DNA of 64,000 nt from assembly GCF_013385825.1 (NCBI RefSeq), contig NZ_JACAPG010000027.1, positions 253-64,252 of the forward strand. The letters are read 5' to 3'. Positions within the stretch are counted from its first letter, which is position 1. Each line of letters opens with the position of its first letter. Both the position numbers and the translations under genes were made by a program. The notes under the pieces were generated by a model that saw nothing but the letters and a program-made list of their open reading frames with translations, was not told the origin of the DNA and searched no databases. This DNA comes from Pseudomonas reactans. Lineage in GTDB: Bacteria > Pseudomonadota > Gammaproteobacteria > Pseudomonadales > Pseudomonadaceae. Positions 42,232 to 50,751 of this stretch are shown piece by piece.

Positions 42232-42785
42232 GTCACGCCTCCTGGCTGAGCACTACCGGCAGGGGGCCGGCTCTTGGGTAAATCCATGTAGGTAGACATT
42301 CCAAAAAGCCCGGTTACCCGGGCTTTTCAGTAATGCGGTCCTCAGTCGATCTTTCGGCGCTACTGGCGCGGTACGGATCTTTCCTCGATGTTTTTCCGAC
42401 CACGACCCCTGTCTGCCGGATAACTGCTTCTGGTGCTTTACGCTGCACACCCGGGTCAGTTGCCAACCCTCTGAACCGTTAAGGCCGGTTCATCGCTGCC
42501 TGTTTGTTAAGCGGTGAAACTAAAGAGCGTCGGCATCCTTGCCGGTGTTTCTGGCGTCCTTGCCATCGCTCGGATGGCGTCCTTGCCGGTGCTGCGTGAC
42601 TTCCTTGTGTTGACTGGCAGCATCCTTGCCGCCTCCACCAGACCTTGTTGGCTGGCTTGAGATGAAGAATATGCATGTATGCATATACAGTCAATGCATA
42701 AATGCATTTATTTTCAGCATGAAAATGCACGAATGCATTTCCGCCCTTGTGGACTGTGGGTTTTGTGGTTTTTTCCAGGCGAAAA
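42232..42785. promoter_or_regulatory. Intergenic control region of the lysis operon, with ATGCAT cluster
   Basis: No gene is supported in this 550-bp stretch. At 42671-42738 it holds five exact ATGCAT hexamers (starting 42671, 42679, 42694, 42702, 42733) plus ATGCAC at 42725. The same motif recurs at the promoter of the repressor gene (43597-43632), so these are probable repressor operators for the minus-strand lysis operon. Four copies of a GGCRTCCTTGCC-like repeat (near 42532, 42553, 42576, 42619) and a hairpin at 42303-42328 lie between the operators and the holin. Confidence 0.6.
42303..42328. terminator. Hairpin terminator upstream of the holin
   Basis: AAAAGCCCGG and CCGGGCTTTT pair around a 4-nt loop. 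It lies between the putative operators and the holin gene, where it could attenuate leaky lysis transcription or mark the end of deleted genes. Confidence 0.7.
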
Positions 42786-42811
42786 AAAGCCCGCTCGTTG
42801 GCGGGCTTTGT
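42786..42811 (-). terminator. Terminator after the PrtR-like gene
   Basis: AAAGCCCGC pairs with GCGGGCTTT around TCGTTG, with a T-run on the minus strand. It lies 15 bp past the stop at 42826. Confidence 0.85.
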
Positions 42812-42825
42812 CTTACAGAAGAAGG

Positions 42826-43560
42826 TTAACGGGCGTACATACCCCACCAGAACACATGACCCAGGATGCTGATTTGCTCATCCTGGATATCCTGGAAGCT
42901 GTAGTCCTCATCCGGGTGCTCATCGCGATTGAAACTGCGCAGGCGAATCCCGGAAGGCAGGCGGTAGAGCTGCTTAACCCGCAATTGGCCGTTGTGGTTG
43001 ATGGCATACAAGTCACCATCGACGATGTCACCAATGCCACTCTTGCCCGCATTAACCCCGACCGTCGCGCCATCGCGCAGCACTGGTAACATGCTGTTTC
43101 CGCGTACCGTCACGCACTTGGCCTGGTCGAACTGCACACCGTTATGCCGCAGGCTGCGCTTGCCGAACCGCAGGCTGGCCTTCTCGCTTTCCTCGATGAC
43201 GAATCTTCCTGATCCAGCAGCCAATTCAACCTCGCGCAGAAAGGGGATCGACACCTCGTCATCATTAACGGGGGTGTCATCGTCCCACAGGCTTATGTCC
43301 TTGAGTTCCGAATGCATCGGGTCGCGACCGTCCTCCCGCGAAACGCCCACCGCCACGCGTCCGCGCAGTTGGTCGGTGCTCACGCGGAAGTACTCGGCGA
43401 TGCGGGAAATGTGCTTGTCCGACGGATCAACGATCTTGCCGCTGAGGATCCGGGACAGCGTGGATTGAGGCACGCCGGTACGCCGGTGAAGCTCCGTGGG
43501 GGAGATCCGGTCGCGGTCCAGCAGTTCGCGTAAGACGATAGAAACGTTGCGTTTTTGCAT
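42826..43560 (-). CDS. prtR: PrtR-like repressor (XRE HTH plus S24 self-cleaving domain)
   Basis: This 244 aa phage-type repressor has an N-terminal helix-turn-helix (TELHRRTGVPQSTLSRILSG) and a LexA-like S24 peptidase domain. The cleavage site A115-G116 (ELAAGSG), nucleophile S156 (GNSMLP) and general base K196 (RVKQLY) are all present. RecA-activated cleavage should therefore derepress the lysis genes after DNA damage. The frame opens with TTG at 43596, but the ATG at 43560 fits the family. No clear ribosome site precedes it, so it could be a leaderless message as for lambda cI. Confidence 0.9.
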   Translation of the reverse strand: MQKRNVSIVLRELLDRDRISPTELHRRTGVPQSTLSRILSGKIVDPSDKHISRIAEYFRVSTDQLRGRVAVGVSREDGRDPMHSELKDISLWDDDTPVNDDEVSIPFLREVELAAGSGRFVIEESEKASLRFGKRSLRHNGVQFDQAKCVTVRGNSMLPVLRDGATVGVNAGKSGIGDIVDGDLYAINHNGQLRVKQLYRLPSGIRLRSFNRDEHPDEDYSFQDIQDEQISILGHVFWWGMYAR

Positions 43561-43596
43561 AACGGGGATAGTGACGGGAGATTTTGAGGTTGGCAA

Positions 43597-43632
43597 ATGC
43601 TAATTTGCATTATTTATGCATAACCGATGCAT
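43597..43632. promoter_or_regulatory. Putative repressor operators upstream of prtR
   Basis: ATGC-TAATTT-GCAT (43597-43610) is followed by ATGCAT at 43616 and 43627. These match the ATGCAT cluster at 42671-42738 on the other side of the gene. The spacing fits autoregulation of the repressor promoter. Confidence 0.6.
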
Positions 43633-43770
43633 TTCTTGGGCCCTTTCAAGTGTGGTGATGTGGACTGCGAACCGCAGACCTCGCGTGTTAACCTTGCGCC
43701 CATCGCAAAATCGCAGGGCGGAATGCCCCACCTTTGCCCCACTCCTTTCAACGAATTTGCCTACGACCCA

Positions 43771-46362
43771 ATGAGTAAAACCACTTCAGACCTGTCCTCC
43801 CACACCCCGATGATGCAGCAGTACTGGCGCCTCAAGAACCAGCACCCTGATCAGTTGATGTTCTACCGCATGGGCGACTTCTACGAGATCTTCTACGAAG
43901 ACGCGAAGAAGGCCGCCAAGCTGCTGGACATTACCCTGACGGCGCGTGGGCAGTCGGCGGGGCAGTCGATTCCGATGTGTGGGATTCCTTACCATTCGTT
44001 GGAAGGTTACTTGGTCAAGCTGGTGAAGCTGGGCGAGTCGGTGGTGATCTGTGAGCAGATCGGCGACCCGGCCACCAGCAAGGGGCCGGTGGAACGTCAG
44101 GTGGTGCGCATTATTACGCCGGGGACGGTGAGTGATGAGGCGCTACTGGATGAGCGTCGCGACAACCTGATTGCGGCGGTGTTGGGCGATGAACGTCTGT
44201 TTGGCCTGTCGGTGCTGGACATCACCAGCGGCAACTTCAGTGTGCTGGAGATCAAGGGCTGGGAGAACCTGTTGGCGGAGCTGGAGCGCATCAACCCGGT
44301 TGAGCTGCTGATCCCGGACGATTGGCCGAAGGATCTGCCGGCGGAAAAACGCCGTGGGGCCAAGCGCCGTGCGCCGTGGGATTTTGAGCGTGACTCGGCG
44401 TTGAAAAGTCTTTGCCAACAGTTCTCGGTGCAAGACCTAAAAGGCTTCGGTTGCGAAACCCTGACCCTGGCCATCGGTGCCGCCGGTTGCTTGCTGGGTT
44501 ACGCCAAGGAAACCCAGCGCACGGCCTTGCCGCATTTGCGCAGCCTGCGCCATGAGCGTCTGGACGATACCGTGGTGCTCGATGGCGCGAGCCGTCGCAA
44601 CCTGGAGCTGGACACCAACCTGGCCGGCGGGCGTGACAACACCCTGCAATCGGTGGTCGACCGTTGCCAGACCGCCATGGGTAGCCGTTTGCTGACCCGT
44701 TGGTTGAACCGTCCTCTGCGCGACTTGAGCGTGCTGCAGGCGCGTCAGACCTCTATTACCTGCCTGCTGGACGGCTATCGCTTTGAAAAGCTGCAGCCAC
44801 AGCTCAAGGAAATCGGCGATATCGAGCGCATCCTGGCGCGGATCGGCTTGCGTAATGCGCGGCCGCGTGACTTGGCGCGCCTGCGTGATGCCCTCGGTGC
44901 CTTGCCACAACTGCAAGCGGCGATGACCGAACTGGACACGCCACACCTGCAACAGCTCGCGGTCACCGCCGGTACTTACCCGGAACTGGCGGCGTTGCTG
45001 GAAAAAGCCATCATCGACAACCCGCCCGCGATCATTCGCGACGGCGGCGTCTTGAAGACCGGTTACGACAGCGAGCTGGACGAGCTGCAAGCCCTGAGCG
45101 AAAACGCTGGGCAGTTCCTGATTGACCTGGAAGCCCGCGAAAAAGCCCGTACCGGACTGGCCAACCTGAAAGTCGGCTACAACCGCGTGCACGGCTATTT
45201 CATCGAATTGCCGAGCAAGCAGGCCGAGTCGGCACCGATCGACTATCAACGTCGCCAGACGCTCAAAGGTGCAGAGCGATTCATCACCCCAGAGCTGAAA
45301 GAGTTCGAAGACAAGGCACTGTCGGCCAAGAGTCGTGCCCTGGCTCGAGAAAAGATGCTCTATGAGAACCTGCTGGAAGACCTGATCAGCCAGTTGGCAC
45401 CGCTGCAGGATACCGCCGCCGCCTTGGCCGAGCTGGATGTGCTGAGCAACCTGGCCGAGCGCGCGCTGAACCTTGATCTGAACTGCCCGCGTTTTGTCAG
45501 CGAGCCGTGCATGCGCATCGTGCAAGGTCGCCACCCAGTGGTGGAGCAGGTGTTGACCACGCCGTTCGTCGCCAACGACCTGTCGCTGGACGACGATACC
45601 CGCATGCTAGTGATCACTGGTCCGAACATGGGCGGTAAATCCACCTACATGCGCCAGACGGCTTTGATCGTGCTATTGGCGCATATCGGCAGCTTTGTGC
45701 CGGCGGCTAGTTGCGAGCTGTCCCTGGTGGACCGCATTTTCACCCGGATCGGTTCCAGTGACGACCTGGCCGGTGGCCGTTCGACCTTTATGGTTGAAAT
45801 GAGCGAGACCGCCAACATCCTGCATAACGCCACCGAACGCAGCCTGGTGCTGATGGACGAAGTGGGCCGCGGCACCAGCACCTTCGACGGCCTGTCCCTG
45901 GCCTGGGCGGCAGCCGAACGCCTGGCGCATCTGCGTGCCTACACGCTGTTTGCCACGCACTATTTCGAGCTGACCGTGCTGCCGGAAAGCGAACCACTGG
46001 TAGCCAACGTGCACCTGAACGCCACCGAGCACAACGAGCGCATCGTGTTCCTGCACCACGTGCTGCCGGGGCCGGCCAGCCAGAGTTACGGCCTGGCCGT
46101 GGCCCAACTGGCCGGTGTGCCGAATGACGTGATCACCCGCGCCCGCGAACACCTCAGCCGCCTGGAAACCACGGCGCTGCCCCATGAAACCGTGGTCGCC
46201 AGCCCTGTCAAAGCCTCCAGCAAACCGGCTGCGCCACATCAGAGCGACATGTTCGCTAGCCTGCCCCACCCGGTGCTGGATGAGTTGGCAAAGCTTGACC
46301 TGGATGACTTGACGCCGCGAAAAGCACTCGAAATGTTATATGCACTGAAGACTCGGATATAA
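43771..46362 (+). CDS. mutS: DNA mismatch repair protein MutS
   Basis: This 863 aa mismatch-recognition ATPase has the N-terminal mismatch-contact motif (DFYEIFYEDAKKAA), Walker A GPNMGGKST, and the STFMVEMSETANIL and DEVGRGTSTFDGLS segments of the ATPase. The open frame begins at 43627, but the family N-terminus MSKTTSDLSSHTPMMQQYW starts at 43771; no strong ribosome site marks it. The repressor gene of the tailocin locus diverges from its upstream region. Confidence 0.97.
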   Translation: MSKTTSDLSSHTPMMQQYWRLKNQHPDQLMFYRMGDFYEIFYEDAKKAAKLLDITLTARGQSAGQSIPMCGIPYHSLEGYLVKLVKLGESVVICEQIGDPATSKGPVERQVVRIITPGTVSDEALLDERRDNLIAAVLGDERLFGLSVLDITSGNFSVLEIKGWENLLAELERINPVELLIPDDWPKDLPAEKRRGAKRRAPWDFERDSALKSLCQQFSVQDLKGFGCETLTLAIGAAGCLLGYAKETQRTALPHLRSLRHERLDDTVVLDGASRRNLELDTNLAGGRDNTLQSVVDRCQTAMGSRLLTRWLNRPLRDLSVLQARQTSITCLLDGYRFEKLQPQLKEIGDIERILARIGLRNARPRDLARLRDALGALPQLQAAMTELDTPHLQQLAVTAGTYPELAALLEKAIIDNPPAIIRDGGVLKTGYDSELDELQALSENAGQFLIDLEAREKARTGLANLKVGYNRVHGYFIELPSKQAESAPIDYQRRQTLKGAERFITPELKEFEDKALSAKSRALAREKMLYENLLEDLISQLAPLQDTAAALAELDVLSNLAERALNLDLNCPRFVSEPCMRIVQGRHPVVEQVLTTPFVANDLSLDDDTRMLVITGPNMGGKSTYMRQTALIVLLAHIGSFVPAASCELSLVDRIFTRIGSSDDLAGGRSTFMVEMSETANILHNATERSLVLMDEVGRGTSTFDGLSLAWAAAERLAHLRAYTLFATHYFELTVLPESEPLVANVHLNATEHNERIVFLHHVLPGPASQSYGLAVAQLAGVPNDVITRAREHLSRLETTALPHETVVASPVKASSKPAAPHQSDMFASLPHPVLDELAKLDLDDLTPRKALEMLYALKTRI

Positions 46363-46504
46363 CGCTGAGGCCAGCAAGCTGGTAGACTCTCGCGCGGTTT
46401 GGGATGCTGCATGCTATTAGCCTGGCCTGCAGACTATCGCTCCCGAACCTCGCGAGCCCTGCCACAAAGGGTTTCGCTGCCGCCGCCTGAGGAGAGAATT
46501 AGAA

Positions 46505-46828
46505 ATGACCTTCGTCGTTACCGACAACTGCATCAAGTGCAAGTACACCGACTGCGTGGAAGTATGTCCGGTGGACTGCTTCTACGAAGGCCCGAACTTC
46601 CTGGTCATCCACCCGGACGAGTGCATTGATTGCGCCCTGTGTGAACCTGAATGCCCGGCCGTCGCTATTTTCTCCGAGGACGAAGTCCCGGCAGAGATGC
46701 AGGAATTCATTCAGTTGAACGTCGAGTTGGCGGAAATCTGGCCGAATATCACTGAACGCAAAGACCCGATGCCGGATGCAGCGGAGTGGGATGGCAAAAA
46801 AGGTAAGATTGCAGACCTCGAGCGCTGA
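46505..46828 (+). CDS. fdxA: Seven-iron ferredoxin FdxA
   Basis: This 107 aa ferredoxin has cysteines for a [3Fe-4S] and a [4Fe-4S] cluster (CIKCKYTDCVEVCP and CIDCALCEPECP), with the AvFdI-type C-terminal extension. It is a soluble electron carrier and may be a partner of Fpr, encoded 15 kb away. AGGAGAG lies 8 nt before the ATG. It follows mutS and precedes rsmZ, as in other pseudomonads. Confidence 0.96.
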   Translation: MTFVVTDNCIKCKYTDCVEVCPVDCFYEGPNFLVIHPDECIDCALCEPECPAVAIFSEDEVPAEMQEFIQLNVELAEIWPNITERKDPMPDAAEWDGKKGKIADLER

Positions 46829-46842
46829 TAGCCTCGCCTCCC

Positions 46843-46867
46843 AAAAGGCCCCTTGCGGGCCTTTTTG
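46843..46867 (+). terminator. Rho-independent terminator after fdxA
   Basis: AAAAGGCCC pairs with GGGCCTTTT around CTTGC with a T-run, 15 bp after the fdxA stop. Confidence 0.9.
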
Positions 46868-46902
46868 CGTTTCTGGAAAGCCGGTTTCACTTTCCTACAG
46901 GC

Positions 46903-47035
46903 AAAAAAAAGGGGCGGTATGACCCGCCCACATTTTTTCCCTAGTCCCTGTATTCCTTTTCATCATCCTGATGAATCGCATCCTGCGACGTTCCCTAAAC
47001 CATCGTTCCTTGATGGCTGTGCCAATCCGTGGACA
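46903..47035 (-). ncRNA. rsmZ: Small regulatory RNA RsmZ
   Basis: The minus strand carries an RNA of about 130 nt with eight GGA triplets, several in hairpin loops (for example CATCAAGGAACGATGG, CGCAGGATGCG and CATCAGGATGATG). It ends with a terminator GGGCGG-TATGAC-type stem (plus strand GGGCGGTATGACCCGCCC) and a poly-T tail. It resembles my memory of P. fluorescens rsmZ, which also lies next to fdxA. RsmZ titrates the translational repressors RsmA/RsmE under GacS/GacA control. The TSS at about 47035 is inferred from the promoter. Short ORFs over this region are shadows. Confidence 0.9.
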
Positions 47036-47042
47036 CAGGGCT

Positions 47043-47071
47043 GATGTTAGAGAGTTCCAAAGGAAGTTCAA
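47043..47071 (-). promoter_or_regulatory. rsmZ promoter
   Basis: On the minus strand, TTGAAC (-35) and TAACAT (-10) are separated by 16 nt. The start of rsmZ follows about 7 nt downstream. Confidence 0.65.
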
Positions 47072-47207
47072 CGGGATCCATTCCGGCGACTGACAGGCTT
47101 TCATGCTCAACAGACGATAATTAATTGTTATTTTTCAACAGGATAGAAAACGCTCTCGACGAACTGGGACGTACTTGGCGGGCAAAAAAACCAAACGCTT
47201 ACGAAAA

Positions 47208-47225
47208 AGTAAGCAAATGCTTACA
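47208..47225 (-). promoter_or_regulatory. GacA upstream activating sequence for rsmZ
   Basis: On the minus strand, TGTAAG-CATTTG-CTTACT matches the GacA consensus TGTAAG-N6-CTTACA at 11 of 12 positions. It lies about 175 bp upstream of the inferred rsmZ start, a spacing known for this promoter. Confidence 0.85.
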
Positions 47226-47277
47226 CGACCAATTGCGTAAATGAGAAATAAACCCGCCTTGACCACCGTCCAGACAT

Positions 47278-47308
47278 GAAAAAGCCCCGACACCGTCGAG
47301 GCTTTTTC
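47278..47308 (-). terminator. Terminator after apbC
   Basis: AAAAAGCC and GGCTTTTT pair around a CCGACACCGTCGA loop that can extend the stem partly. It lies 12 bp past the apbC stop. Confidence 0.75.
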
Positions 47309-47320
47309 CCTTCAATGCCC

Positions 47321-48415
47321 TCAGTCGTCGCTGACCGTGATGGTCGGCATCGCCGGCGTAGCGGCTTCCTGCAGCACGATACGCGCGCCCACATGGCGGG
47401 CCAGCTCCTGATAGACCATGGCGATCTGGCCGTCAGGGTCCGCCGCGACAGTCGGCTTGCCACCGTCAGCCTGCTCACGAATCACCATAGACAGCGGCAA
47501 TGAAGCCAGCAGTTCCACCCCGTACTGGGTGGCCAGCTTCTCGCCACCGCCTTCGCCGAACAGGTGCTCGGCGTGGCCGCAGTTGGAGCAGATGTGCACC
47601 GCCATGTTCTCCACCACGCCCAGCACCGGGATATTGACCTTGCGGAACATCTCCACGCCTTTTCTCGCGTCGAGCAATGCCAGGTCCTGAGGCGTGGTGA
47701 CGATCACCGAGCCGGCCACCGGGACTTTCTGCGCCAGGGTCAACTGGATATCACCGGTGCCTGGGGGCATGTCGATCACCAGGTAGTCCAGGTCGCCCCA
47801 GGCGGTCTGGGTGACGAGTTGCAGCAAGGCGCCGGAAACCATCGGCCCGCGCCAGACCATCGGCGTATTGTCATCAGTAAGGAAGGCCATGGACATCACC
47901 TCCACGCCCAGGGACTCGATCGGCACGAACCACTTCTGGTCCTTGACCTTCGGCCGCGTGCCTTCGGCGATGCCGAACATCACGCCCTGGCTCGGGCCGT
48001 AGATATCCGCGTCGAGAATGCCCACGCGTGCGCCTTCGCGAGCCAAGGCCAGGGCCAGGTTGGCCGCCGTGGTGGATTTGCCCACGCCGCCCTTGCCGGA
48101 GGCCACAGCCACCACGTTCTTGACGTTGGCCAGCCCTGGGATTTGCGCCTGGGCCTTGTGCGCGGCAATCACACACTGGATGTCGACCTTGGCCGAACGC
48201 ACGCCGTCCAAGCCCTCGATGGCCATTTGCAACATCTGCGCCCAACCGCTCTTGAACAGGCCGGCGGCGTAACCCAGTTCCAACTGGACCGACACCTGGT
48301 CGCCCTGGACGTCGATGGCACGCACACAGCCGGCACTGACCGGGTCCTGGTTCAAATAAGGGTCGGTGTACTGGCGAAGCACGGCTTCCACCGCTGCGCG
48401 ATTGACGGCGCTCAT
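47321..48415 (-). CDS. apbC: Iron-sulfur cluster carrier ATPase ApbC/Mrp
   Basis: This 364 aa P-loop protein of the Mrp/NBP35 family carries Fe-S clusters to apoproteins. The deviant Walker A GKGGVGKSTTA, an N-terminal MIP18-like domain (about 1-80), and the CxxC pair ICSNCGH for cluster binding are present. It is divergent from metG, an arrangement conserved in many gamma-proteobacteria. Confidence 0.95.
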   Translation of the reverse strand: MSAVNRAAVEAVLRQYTDPYLNQDPVSAGCVRAIDVQGDQVSVQLELGYAAGLFKSGWAQMLQMAIEGLDGVRSAKVDIQCVIAAHKAQAQIPGLANVKNVVAVASGKGGVGKSTTAANLALALAREGARVGILDADIYGPSQGVMFGIAEGTRPKVKDQKWFVPIESLGVEVMSMAFLTDDNTPMVWRGPMVSGALLQLVTQTAWGDLDYLVIDMPPGTGDIQLTLAQKVPVAGSVIVTTPQDLALLDARKGVEMFRKVNIPVLGVVENMAVHICSNCGHAEHLFGEGGGEKLATQYGVELLASLPLSMVIREQADGGKPTVAADPDGQIAMVYQELARHVGARIVLQEAATPAMPTITVSDD

Positions 48416-48587
48416 GGGCTACTCCCGAAAAAAGACTGACTGAAACAGGCGGCTATCCTAACCGTTCCAGCGGCGTAACGGCATGCTTTCACAGGTTCGG
48501 AAGATTCTGAAACAGCGCCACGGGGTGAAATATATTTCCCGGCGCTTTATAGTGGCCGACCTCCGTTTCATCAAGTAGCCGAGCCCC

Positions 48588-50639
48588 ATGTCCGAGCCAC
48601 GCAAGATCCTCGTCACCAGCGCCCTGCCCTATGCCAATGGTTCCATCCATCTTGGCCATATGCTTGAGTACATCCAGACCGATATGTGGGTGCGCTTCCA
48701 GAAGCATCGCGGCAATCAATGCATCTATGTCTGCGCGGACGACGCCCACGGTTCGGCCATCATGTTGCGCGCCGAAAAGGAAGGGATCACCCCGGAGCAA
48801 CTGATCGCCAACGTGCAGGCTGAACACAGCGCCGACTTTGCCGAGTTCCTGGTGGATTTCGATAACTTCCACTCGACCCACTCCGAAGAAAACCGCGAGC
48901 TGTCGAGCCAGATCTACCTGCGCTTGAAAGAAGCCGGGCATATCGACCAGCGTTCGGTGACCCAATATTTCGACCCGGAAAAGAAAATGTTCCTGGCCGA
49001 CCGCTTCATCAAGGGCACCTGCCCGAAATGCGGCACTGAAGACCAATACGGCGACAACTGCGAGAAATGCGGTGCGACCTACGCGCCCACCGAGCTGAAG
49101 AACCCTAAGTCAGCGATCTCTGGCGCCACCCCGGTGCTCAAGGACTCCCAGCATTTCTTCTTCAAGCTCCCGGATTTCCAGCAGATGCTGCAAACCTGGA
49201 CCCGCAGCGGCACCCTGCAGGACGCTGTGGCCAACAAACTCTCCGAATGGCTCGACAGCGGCCTGCAGCAGTGGGACATCTCCCGCGATGCGCCGTACTT
49301 CGGCTTCGAAATCCCGGGCGAGCCGGGCAAGTACTTCTACGTGTGGCTGGATGCGCCGATCGGCTACATGGCCAGCTTCAAGAACCTGTGCGACCGCACG
49401 CCGGGTCTGGACTTCGACGCGTTCTGGAACAAGGATTCCACTGCCGAGCTGTACCACTTCATCGGCAAGGACATCGTCAACTTCCACGCGTTGTTCTGGC
49501 CGGCAATGCTTGAAGGTTCGGGCTATCGCAAGCCGACCGCCATCGCGGTGCACGGCTACCTGACGGTCAACGGCCAGAAGATGTCCAAGTCCCGTGGCAC
49601 CTTTATCAAGGCGCGCACCTACTTGGACCACTTGTCGCCGGAATACCTGCGCTACTACTACGCCTCCAAACTGGGCCGTGGCGTCGATGACCTGGATCTG
49701 AACCTGGAAGACTTCGTACAGAAGGTCAACTCGGACCTGGTCGGCAAGGTCGTCAACATTGCCAGCCGTTGTGCCGGGTTTATCCACAAGGGCAACGCCG
49801 GCCTGCTGGTAGCAGAGAACGCCGCTCCGGAACTGACCGACGCCTTCCTGGCCGCTGCGCCAAGCATCGCCGATGCCTATGAAGCCCGCGACTTTGCTCG
49901 CGCCATGCGCGAGATCATGGGCCTGGCCGACCGCGCCAACGCATGGATCGCCGACAAGGCACCTTGGTCGCTGAACAAACAGGAAGGCAAGCAGGCGGAG
50001 GTCCAGGCGATCTGCGCCACGGGCGTCAACCTGTTCCGCCAACTGGTGATCTTCCTCAAGCCCGTGCTGCCGCTGCTGGCTGCCGACGCCGAAGCATTCC
50101 TCAATGTGGCGCCGCTGACTTGGAACGATCACGCCACCTTGCTCAGCAACCATCAGTTGAACGAGTTCAAGCCACTGATGACCCGTATCGACCCGGTGAA
50201 AGTCCAGGCCATGACCGACGCTTCGAAAGAAGACCTGGTCGCCAGCCAGACCGATACCGGTTCGGCCGCACCCGCGGGCAATGGTGAGTTGGCCAAGGAC
50301 CCGATCTCTGCGGAAATCGACTTTGACGCTTTCGCTGCCGTGGACCTGCGTGTCGCGCTGATCGTCAAGGCCGAAGCCGTGGAAGGTGCCGACAAGCTGC
50401 TGCGCCTGACCCTGGACCTCGGCGGCGAGCAACGTAACGTGTTCTCCGGCATCAAGAGCGCTTATCCAGACCCGTCCAAGCTCGATGGTCGCCTAACCAT
50501 GATGATCGCCAACCTCAAGCCGCGGAAGATGAAGTTCGGCGTTTCCGAAGGCATGGTGATGGCGGCCGGCCCTGGTGGGGAGGAGATCTACCTGCTCAGC
50601 CCTGACAGCGGTGCCAAGCCGGGTCAACGCATCAAGTAA
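48588..50639 (+). CDS. metG: Methionyl-tRNA synthetase MetG
   Basis: This 683 aa class I aminoacyl-tRNA synthetase has the HIGH-type motif HLGH in ANGSIHLGHMLE, a zinc-binding segment (CPKCGTEDQYGDNCEKCG), KMSKS in GQKMSKSRGT, and a C-terminal tRNA-binding/dimerisation (EMAPII-like) domain from about 580. Length and layout match the E. coli-type homodimeric enzyme. Confidence 0.97.
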   Translation: MSEPRKILVTSALPYANGSIHLGHMLEYIQTDMWVRFQKHRGNQCIYVCADDAHGSAIMLRAEKEGITPEQLIANVQAEHSADFAEFLVDFDNFHSTHSEENRELSSQIYLRLKEAGHIDQRSVTQYFDPEKKMFLADRFIKGTCPKCGTEDQYGDNCEKCGATYAPTELKNPKSAISGATPVLKDSQHFFFKLPDFQQMLQTWTRSGTLQDAVANKLSEWLDSGLQQWDISRDAPYFGFEIPGEPGKYFYVWLDAPIGYMASFKNLCDRTPGLDFDAFWNKDSTAELYHFIGKDIVNFHALFWPAMLEGSGYRKPTAIAVHGYLTVNGQKMSKSRGTFIKARTYLDHLSPEYLRYYYASKLGRGVDDLDLNLEDFVQKVNSDLVGKVVNIASRCAGFIHKGNAGLLVAENAAPELTDAFLAAAPSIADAYEARDFARAMREIMGLADRANAWIADKAPWSLNKQEGKQAEVQAICATGVNLFRQLVIFLKPVLPLLAADAEAFLNVAPLTWNDHATLLSNHQLNEFKPLMTRIDPVKVQAMTDASKEDLVASQTDTGSAAPAGNGELAKDPISAEIDFDAFAAVDLRVALIVKAEAVEGADKLLRLTLDLGGEQRNVFSGIKSAYPDPSKLDGRLTMMIANLKPRKMKFGVSEGMVMAAGPGGEEIYLLSPDSGAKPGQRIK

Positions 50640-50648
50640 GCCTGCGAG

Positions 50649-50679
50649 AAAGCCCTGTCGTTTCGGCGGCCGGGCTTTT
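50649..50679 (+). terminator. Possible terminator after metG
   Basis: AAAGCCC and GGGCTTT pair at the ends of a roughly 16-nt loop that holds GC-rich internal pairing, followed by TTTC. It lies 9 bp after the metG stop. Confidence 0.6.
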
Positions 50680-50751
50680 CAGCTAGTCCCCTCTTTTCGC
50701 TTGCCGGATAATCAAGCTCTGTTTGTTAACCGGCATGTCCATGATCATCCC

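Noticed and set aside
39549..42298. Shared 10-mer TAGGTAGACA at 39549 and 42289 as possible attachment sites
   Set aside because: Ten bases is too short, the copies lie inside the locus rather than at its ends, and no integrase is present.
42253..42707. Two ORFs of 65-66 codons in the lysis control region
   Set aside because: They run through the hairpin at 42303, the short repeats and the ATGCAT cluster, with no plausible protein features; a small phage gene cannot be fully excluded.
38439..43770. A complete, inducible prophage
   Set aside because: No integrase, terminase, portal, capsid or tail structural genes are found; only regulatory and lysis functions remain.
46895..47110. 71-codon minus-strand ORF between fdxA and apbC
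   Set aside because: It coincides with the structured RNA rsmZ, including its terminator; there is no protein signature.
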